Positions 56,401 through 64,000 of a stretch of 64,000 nucleotides of DNA are shown here, piece by piece. Both the position numbers and the translations under genes were made by a program. Position 1 is the stretch's first letter, and each line of letters starts with the position of its first letter. This stretch comes from Tubulanus polymorphus (lineage: Eukaryota; Nemertea; Palaeonemertea; Tubulaniformes; Tubulanidae), in NCBI RefSeq assembly GCF_964204645.1, contig NC_134029.1:6714001-6778000 (forward strand), read 5' to 3'. Below the pieces are notes generated by a model, which did not search any database, was not told the DNA's origin, and saw nothing but the letters and a program-made list of their open reading frames with translations.

Positions 56401-58767
56401 AGTCGATTTTTATTTCAGAAAAACAATTTTGACACAGGGGTTCTTGATCGACGCGCGCGCTGACCAGAAACAGAATACATTTTTTGTTTGGCCTAACAAT
56501 TGAATTCATACTGCAGAGTATTCAGTTCTGTTCCAAAATTTTGGTATGGAACTGAATTGATCGTTTAAAATCAAACCAAATTGGAAAGATCTAAGATGGA
56601 ACTAACTTTTTGCTAGTGAGAACGCTTTCAGTTGTTATTAGGATAACACACCATTAATTGTAACCGTCATCTACTCAAGAGTCAATGCCTTATTTAAGGC
56701 GTTTTTTTAAAGCAACTTGTATAAAATCGCTTTGCTCCGTCGATTACCGTCACGTGATACAAATCGAATCGCCTTAAATAAATGACCCTACTCTCCACAA
56801 CCGGAACCTGAATTTTCTCCGATTGAAAAAGCCGCCATTTTGTTTTTGATCTATCACTGAACGCTCCACTGCCGTAGCAAATCGAATCAAAGCGCTTTGA
56901 TGAGCGATTTGGTCGCGTTGGGTACTCGCGTTGGCGATTTGGTTAAATGAATGGACGTTGTAGGCAAATCGTTGTAGGCGCATTGCTTCAATAAATCGGC
57001 GATTCGATCCGTGTTGATTCGAGTTGCTTAAATAATAAATACGTCACGCTAAAATCTGGCAGCCCATTAACTAAAATCCGGCAATTTATGAATCGGGTTA
57101 TTTCAGAATGTATTTATTTCGTGAAATTTCGAACAAGATTGGGTCGATGAATAGTTTAACAATGAACCGCGTTGATCGAACGAGTTCGAAAATAGCTGAA
57201 ATCCCCTTAGCAACGGGAGCGAATTCATGAAACAAACCACGCGCCGGCGCCCGGTTCAGCCATCGCAGGCTCGAATCCCGGAGAATTACGCTCTCGCGCG
57301 CGCGTGCGACAGTCAACTCCAGCCGCAGTGCTGAAATATATAATCATTTATCAAATTTAATGACCCTAAAACTGCGATGAGTCGCGTTGCCGTACGATTT
57401 GCTTAAAACTTCACGGCAGCGCGGCGGCCCGAGGATGGATCGGCACGGTCTCGCTCCGAGGAGCAGCGACATCGCGGTCGGCAAAAACATTAGTCTCCGC
57501 CCCTTCTTTCACCAAATAAGGAATTCGGTACCGCTGGCCACGTGCACTATTTATTTTGAACAGTAGATTCCCGGTACTCGACATTCCCCCGAGAATTAGA
57601 GACAAATAAATATTTATCGCGAGAGAAATCAATTTTTGTATTGACATTTGAATTTTGCTGCTGATGATTTATTCGATTTTTTTTCTGGCAGAAAAAAATT
57701 ATGCAATCGAAGCGTTTCAACGTGTCTTTCATTTTTTCGTGTCTTCCTTTACTTTTCAAATGGAGCTAATTTCTAAATTAACACCAGGTCAAATTCTTCA
57801 ATCTTGCAAACCGTCTCAGTTTCACCATAAATGTCGGTTTTTACATTTCGGGTTTTACAAAGTGGTTTATAAACCATTGAAAAATTCTTGATACAAATCG
57901 AAATAGTAATCTTTTTAGCAGTGGTAAACCGACCTACCCCGGGTAGCCAAACACCAGTTTATATTTAGTTAAGAAATGGGTCAAGTTTTTTTCATAGAAA
58001 ATTTGAATTTCATTATTTTTAATAACCAGAAATTAATCGAACCTTAAAGTTGAAGTTTCATGTTCTGTCCCCCACCACTTAACTATATGGCATTAGTTTT
58101 CATTTTTCCAAGCTTAAAAATAAGAATTGATTTAATTTCTTCAATAATTTAATGCTCGGGGCCCAAATCTACAGAACAATTTCAACATCGAAATAAAATT
58201 GATAGACTTTAAGAGTTATAGTAAGAGTTTCTTGGCAGTTTCATTGACTGACAACAATTAATTATCTCGGTATTCCTTTAGTCACTGACATCATTTTGAG
58301 TGTTTTTGTTACATACGTGAACGAGGTTGTTTTCGAATCGTTATGATTTCTTAATCTTAGTCGTAAAAATTAAATCAAGCTGCAGTGACGAAGCATCCGT
58401 CACTTAGATTTCATCTATTACATATTATTTCTAGTTTTCACCTGATGAAGAAACGCGATTGAGAATGTAAAACTGAAGATCAAGTTAATGTGAATCAAGC
58501 CTCTTCAGTTCCTGTAATCGATGACCGTGGGAACTGAACAAAGTCAAAATGACCCTTCGATGCTGCACTACGTGACCTCAGAAACATCGATCCCAAACGC
58601 GACCAGAACGCGGAAGTAAACGACCTTGGATTTAATTCCTCTTTTCTACCCCGAACCCTCGATCGTAGTGAAATCAATTCACACTCACCGGCAACACATC
58701 GTTGTACTGTAGTTTTAGTAACGCTTTGTAAGCCACTAGTGGCTCTCTGTGCTAACAATCGGAACAT
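53406..58767 (-). CDS. COX5A: Cytochrome c oxidase subunit 5A, mitochondrial precursor
   Basis: Four coding exons: 58767-58689, 55570-55440, 55320-55216 and 53555-53406, phases 1, 0, 0, giving 154 aa (human about 150). Exon 1 is a typical mitochondrial presequence, [20 protein letters not shown], basic and hydroxylated with no acids. The mature part contains [40 protein letters not shown], and [20 protein letters not shown], all hallmark COX5A segments. The protein is a nuclear-encoded, matrix-facing subunit of respiratory complex IV. The tail extends about 11 residues beyond the mammalian end ([11 protein letters not shown]). An in-frame ATG at 58866 would add 33 residues; the internal Met was preferred because it begins the targeting peptide directly. 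Minus-strand AATAAA is at 53355-53360. Introns 1 and 3 carry several mobile-element relics. Confidence 0.96.
53881..54148. mobile_element. MITE-like element in COX5A intron 3
   Basis: The left end GCGATCACACAAGCATTTTC followed by GGCCCGTGCC matches, as reverse complement, the right end GGCACGGGCC...CATGTGATCGC, giving imperfect terminal inverted repeats of about 32 bp. The interior repeats GCCAAAT motifs and has no coding potential. No clear target duplication. Confidence 0.6.
54904..55022. mobile_element. Inverted-repeat element in COX5A intron 3
   Basis: Left GCAGGACCCAGTTCCGCAGT and right, on the opposite strand, GCAGGATCCAAGG then GGTTCCGCAGTT form imperfect inverted arms, each followed inward by a GTTAAGA motif. 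About 119 bp, non-coding. A partial match to the left arm occurs near 24930. Confidence 0.55.
55571..58688. other. COX5A intron 1
   Basis: About 3.1 kb. It contains CCAAATTTGG-rich repeat-like segments around 55690-55790 and 56515-56640 that resemble the interior of the element at 53881-54148. No other exon is recognised. Confidence 0.6.
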
Positions 58768-59789
58768 CTTAAATCGCAAAGAACGCGAGCGCCGGTAACA
58801 GAAAAAAAACTTCCCAAAATGGCCGACAGCTGGTTGAAGATAGATGACGACCGGCACAGCTCGCAAAAGTTCAACACAGGCAAGTTCGAATCCCCTAAAT
58901 ATAGTTCAATTCAATTCGATTTTATTTTACATATCTTTGATATCGGCACGTGGATACGGTGACAATCCCATATATCCTTAGAGGTAATTTTTTCTATATA
59001 GAAAGAATATGAATAGAATAAAACTTTATTGGGTCCTTGGAATAAATGCAGTATACTAGCATATCCAATAGTAGGGACACGCAACCATCAGTAGGCCTAG
59101 CCCTACGACCCATTTTGACGCCCGTGGGGCTCATCCCCTGCTCATCGTCTAATTCAATTTCAGCATCACTGACCACTCGGAATATCAGATGGTATTTATT
59201 ACTCGCATGCCACGGTAGGAAATCCGATTATGTCAAATCGTGACCGTTTTATGCTGCTACTATACATGCGCTAAATATATGTGAATTAATTACTCCTCGC
59301 AAGCCAGGGTCTTTGAGTTGGGGGCAGTTCACCAACTTTGTGTCTGATGTACCACAGGGGTACACTAGGACGGAGATCACTGTGGAGACAGCCACACTAC
59401 AGGACTGGGGACAAGCTGCTTACCGAATATAAATAATACGATCACCGACCACTCAGGCGGCTGGCTGCTGGAACTACTCGGAGGTAACCTCTGGTAAATT
59501 CTTCAAACGGCACTGTCGGCACCGGTGGAATGTATATAAATATTAATGAATAACGGGTCTCCTTGCAGTGGTCATCATCAGTTTCTTCTTTGTTCGAAGC
59601 ATCTTGTGTCAAGACTTATTTTTCAGGAAGTTTACTACAAGACATTTAAGACTGAACAATTTCGCGCAGGAGAAGAAGTGAAATAAGAAATTTGACTACG
59701 AATATGTCATCATGTTTTTTTATTATTTCCCTGCAATCCGGGTCTAGTATATTCCATATGTTTATATATAACTGCGGTTAATTGGCAGA
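58768..59789. other. Spacer between COX5A and SLC22
   Basis: Contains the COX5A promoter and 5' UTR and the SLC22 3' UTR, with minus-strand AATAAA at 59719-59724, 66 bases past the stop. The 59000-59170 part, read on the minus strand, ends in AATAAAGTTTTATTCTATTC, reminiscent of a retroelement 3' end. Confidence 0.5.
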
Positions 59790-62700
59790 TCACATTGACA
59801 ATTCATCGTTTTCAACATTTGTCGAATCGTCTACGGGTGACCGATGCCAATTTTCGATATCTTCAATGGTTTGAGGCAGGGGTCGGTTTAGTGTCTCCGG
59901 TAAGATCAATGCTGCAAATCCGACAAATATACTGAGAGCGCCAAATAAGACCCCAGGAAACCAGGGCAAATATTTCACCTGTGAAAGAAATCAAAACTCA
60001 CTTTCAAAAGAGATAAATTTGCTTTTACAACTTAGGTTCACCAAAATGAATACCAAGAATATGGTCTAGAAACCTGATTAAATTTCGGGAAGGAAATGAT
60101 TCTGCGACCCGTCAAAAAGTATTATTTTCAATTATAAATTATGACACCATACTTGCCACATAAGTCGAAAAAGGCGCAAGGATATTGGCTATACGTCCAA
60201 ACAACGAAGAAACCCCTAGGCCTGAATTCCTGAAAGTACAGAAATGGTTTTCGCATTTCATAAGATATCGAACAGGAAAATTGGAAGGTTAGAATGTGAA
60301 AATAACTTCAGGATCACCTGAGATTTGTAGGGTAAATCTCTTGTGCGTAAAGAACTATCTCTGCGAATGAAAATGTTATTGCGTATTTAGCTATAAGCGC
60401 CAGTACCGTTATCAAAACCGATAAATCCGTCCCTGAATCTGGAGATAAGAAATAAACGAGAGGATGAGTGGAAAAGAAATACAAAATACACAATTCGATA
60501 TTTGCGAATCGTCTGATAAGAATAATGCACAAGGTCCAATTTCATGAATAGGTTTAAGCTTATAACGGTGAATTTTAAATTTTGGTCATCATTGAAAGCA
60601 TGTTTTCATAAGCAATTCGTGAAAATGGACCCTCTGAGCGATATACATATACGATACCCGTTTTCTTGGGGATGACGCTGGCTAATAATAACGCAACTCC
60701 TGTAATAATATGATGGACGACAAGAGGCCACCGTCGACCTAATCTGAAAGGTAACGACACGAATTCATGATTTCTAATTCGCTTATAATTTCAATCGCCT
60801 GCTATTTCGCTAACTTACTTTTGAAGACAGATGATACACAGAATGTAAGCCGGTATTTCTACGATTCCGCTCAGAAAGAAATTCAAGTAGATATTTCCAG
60901 CCAACTGCGTAGACAGTAACGTCAATCCGTGATATACTAGAGTATTGACGAACCTAATTTACGAAAGAAGACGTTATTTTACCCGGTTTGAATTCGTTCC
61001 GTAAACTGAGCATACAAAATTTCAACATATCTATAATGGAAATCGCGTTACCACAAAGAGCACATAATGGAAGCATTGATAAGCATTCTTTTTGATCTTA
61101 AAACGTCTAGAAATGTATATTTTCTTCCTTCTTCGTCTTTCCGTTGATTGGATCCCTTTCGGAAACAGTTCAACAGGTTCTTTTTAACTGTGCTGCTATT
61201 CGATGAAGCTCTGCTGCCGCTAAGATGATTGCTATGTAAGTTGTAACTATCGCTGTCGTGGTTAGATACGAGCGCTCGATCGGCGGTTATTTCGTCGACC
61301 GCGTTTAATTCGTCTGCTTCGTGTAAGTATTGCTCGAAGTTATCGTTATTTTCAGTGATGGCGGCTTTTCTAAAATGTTTACGCGCTTCTTCAGCCCTGC
61401 CGTTTGCCACTAGCCAAATAAGAGACTCGGGCACGTACCTTAATGAAAAGAAATCATGAAGTGAGAGTAAAAAAAATCCCAAATTTTCAAAATGTGTCGT
61501 TATTGTTTTTGTGACAGCGACTTTCATTGGCTTTACGACCTACCAATAAACAGCGATGGTCAATATACAAGGTAATGAAATTGCCAGTTGAAGATGACGC
61601 CAATCTCTGATACAATACGCCATGAGCGCCAAAATAAACCAAGCTGCCGACCAGAATAACTGTATACTTATTCCCGCCACACTACGGTGGCTTGCTTGCC
61701 AGAGTTCGCAACACAAAACGATGCCAGTCAAACCAGAACCCTGAAAACAGTATGACTCTGGTAGACTGATATAAATCTCAGTATTCAGAGTTAATGAAAA
61801 AACCCATAATTTATGACTTAATGATTTGTTCTAATCTAACAAGTTTCGGATTAACTCCATCGTCAGCGATAAACAAAAATCAGATCATTTTCGTTTCTCT
61901 AATGGTGGGGGTTAATCACGGGGTTAGTCAAAACTTCGAAACCGTCAGATAAGAATAAACCAGTCATCAACTGTGGGTTTTGCTCATTAATATATCATAT
62001 TGACATTTGAATTCACGCTCATATCATCGTTTGTAATCGATCTGAAGTTCACACATAGGGAATTCGAGTTTGTGTTTACGTTTAGTAGATTGAAATCCAA
62101 AAGTTAATAAACACCAACAGATTGTTTTGGCTCTAATACCTCTCGTAGTGCTCCGTTGAAGAATTTCAATGCGGCAAACGCCTCGAAATTGGGCACAACT
62201 GCGATTATCGTACCCACAACTACCATTGCCCACTGGCAACCGAAATGTACAGGTTTTCTTCCAACTCGGTCGGATAGCGCCGGAAAAACGAGGGCTCCTA
62301 ATAAAACCCCGGCAACGAACAACGACTGTGACGTCTCCACAAAGTAATTACGGTCACACACAAGATTCCACTTAAATAAAGATATATGTATATAGCACAT
62401 CGATATATAATTTACCGTGATGTTTACAAATGAAGAGAAATGTGTTAGGATCGAATGGAAAAATCATTTATCATCAAAAAATCAATATGGTTTATTGAGT
62501 CGTAAAAAATTTATACACGATTGAATGTTGCATCCGATCGCTGAATCATAATTTCTAACCTAGGGCTATTAATTCCTTAATTCCGAAACTTGTGTGTCCT
62601 TACTAGTAGACATATTTGCTTACCTCTGTAACGATAGTTGATCCAATAGTCGAATCGTAAGTCCATCCATCTGTACAGGATTCTGTCACATTCGTCTCGG

Positions 62701-63121
62701 ACGAATAATTCGTGTACATTTTGCATTGTGAACGTTCCATTTCTCCGTTACGATTTTCAAACGGGATAGCATCGTTAACCGTCACGTTGTCCGGAAGTTT
62801 ACAGTGATGTTCTGGTTCTGCTCCTTTTTTTTATGGTAAATGAAATACCTTTAATCTATTTTGAGCGTGTCGGACTGACGCATCAACATTTTTCGAATTA
62901 CGGTCTTAAACCAAGACATTGGATTTCATCACGCATGCATCAATGTAATCTTTCAAAGACTGTGTAGAACACAATAAAATGATATATTTACCTGTGAATA
63001 CTACGATCATCATATGCCAAGTCCCTGATAAGTTGAACGAGATGGAGTATATGACATACATGACCATTCTCCATCGGTTATAGACCCCCAACTTTGACAG
63101 TGCTTTATCCACGTCAAACAT
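59790..63121 (-). CDS. SLC22-family organic cation/carnitine-type transporter (MFS)
   Basis: Ten coding exons: 63121-62992, 62817-62624, 62370-62140, 61740-61544, 61438-61052, 60953-60819, 60743-60658, 60438-60318, 60229-60148 and 59978-59790, all phase-compatible, giving 583 aa. The first ATG (63121) gives [18 protein letters not shown], the usual SLC22 start. Then TM1, a glycosylatable Cys-rich extracellular loop (HHCKLP, several N-x-T/S), [20 protein letters not shown], the MFS motif [64 protein letters not shown], and [17 protein letters not shown]. Twelve membrane segments fit. Family members move organic cations, anions or carnitine across the plasma membrane; the substrate here cannot be told. 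The exon 9 donor ATG|GTGTCA is weaker but restores the frame; the usual PESPRWL appears as PESLIWL. Confidence 0.93.
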
Positions 63122-64000
63122 ATTCACATTCGATTACGTCCGTTAGAAAAACAAGTGGTTCATATCCTAAAGAAATAGAGCACTTATATATATTTATACA
63201 TATACACCGTTATACATATGTTAATCAATGAGAGGACTTTTAGAAAAAGAACACTGGATAAAAAGTGTTTTTGAATCAGGTTGTCCATTTCGTTTGAGCG
63301 CGAAGAAACCACATTCATTCATGTTGAAGCTTTCAAGTTAACTATCATTTTCGATGTCTCATTTTTCTAACATTCCCTTGGTAGTATATACGTATGAATA
63401 TTACTGTTACATAAGTAGACAATTTATGAGGTTTTATTTCATACTGTGCACTTACGAAAAATAAAGTAACATATAATGAATTCATTCGAAAATATACTGA
63501 TCCAAGAAAATCCAACTTCTCACAATTTTTAAGTATCCAACGTAATCCATGCAAGTAATTGTCATGAAAAGATCTACGCGTCGTTGTTCATTGCTTACGG
63601 TAAACTAAACAAGCCGTCGGTTTGAACATGGACTCTAAAACGAAGAAGAAAGAACCGACTAGAACAGAGATAAATGTCCTGTAAGATTTATGCTTTCTCA
63701 CATTCTATTCAATGTCGGGTTTGTTCGTGAAATTGCTATTTGTTAAGCGTTAAGAAGCCAAACAATAAAGACGCACCACCAGTCCGAGTGTGACTTCTTA
63801 TTCTGAAATGAAATGTACTTATTAGAAACACGAATTCTAGTAAAATGTTTTACTGTGATACGAAATCACGCCATAAAAACCGTTATAAACATTGACAACT
63901 ACTATGCTCCGGGGCTCTGTTTGAGTCGATGTGCACTACGTCATCAATATTGGCGTTTCAAAATAGAAATTTCAATTGAGAATTTAGGCGTTCATTTTGC
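63122..64000. other. Region upstream of SLC22
   Basis: Holds the SLC22 promoter and 5' UTR on the minus strand. A plus-strand ATG at 63628 opens 17 codons (MDSKTKKKEPTRTEINV) to a GTAAGA donor at 63681, possibly the first exon of a divergent gene leaving the window; no continuing exon is seen before the end. Confidence 0.4.

Noticed and set aside
58768-58866. Longer COX5A N-terminus from the ATG at 58866
   Set aside because: The internal Met at 58767 directly starts a standard mitochondrial presequence and gives a normal family length.

Overview
This is eukaryotic nuclear DNA from a bilaterian animal. The genes have spliced exons with GT..AG introns and long AT-rich introns and spacers, and there are TA microsatellites and non-autonomous transposons. 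A single-copy POU4 (Brn-3/unc-86/acj6) gene and a local cluster of small fatty-acid-binding-protein (FABP) genes point to an invertebrate. The POU4 N-terminus resembles both vertebrate and arthropod versions, which fits a spiralian (mollusc, annelid or similar), but the species cannot be fixed from the sequence alone.

Layout. Positions 161-6887 (+) hold four tandem, complete, four-exon FABP-like genes, each coding for 140-143 residues. Positions 6888-29222 contain no gene I can support. They hold microsatellites and several mobile-element relics, notably a 992-bp foldback retroelement-like insertion with a 14-bp target duplication (10190-11181) and a 123-bp hAT-like MITE with a nearly perfect 8-bp target duplication (21126-21248). 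Positions 29223-31559 (-) hold the POU4 gene in two coding exons (356 aa). A 21-codon exon at 47175-47237 (-) looks like a distal alternative first exon of the same gene, which would make 31.6-47.2 kb a large intron or regulatory region. That interval contains a GGGAGA array and three copies of a ~100-bp dispersed repeat. Positions 53406-58767 (-) hold COX5A, cytochrome c oxidase subunit 5A (four coding exons, 154 aa). Positions 59790-63121 (-) hold an SLC22-family organic ion/carnitine-type transporter (ten coding exons, 583 aa). The last 900 bases hold only a doubtful short exon on the plus strand.

The genes do not form an operon or a pathway: they are a lipid-carrier cluster, a neuronal transcription factor, a respiratory-chain subunit and a plasma-membrane transporter. 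POU4, COX5A and SLC22 lie on the minus strand and the FABP cluster on the plus strand. All exon limits were read by hand from splice consensus, reading phase and family similarity, without transcript data.
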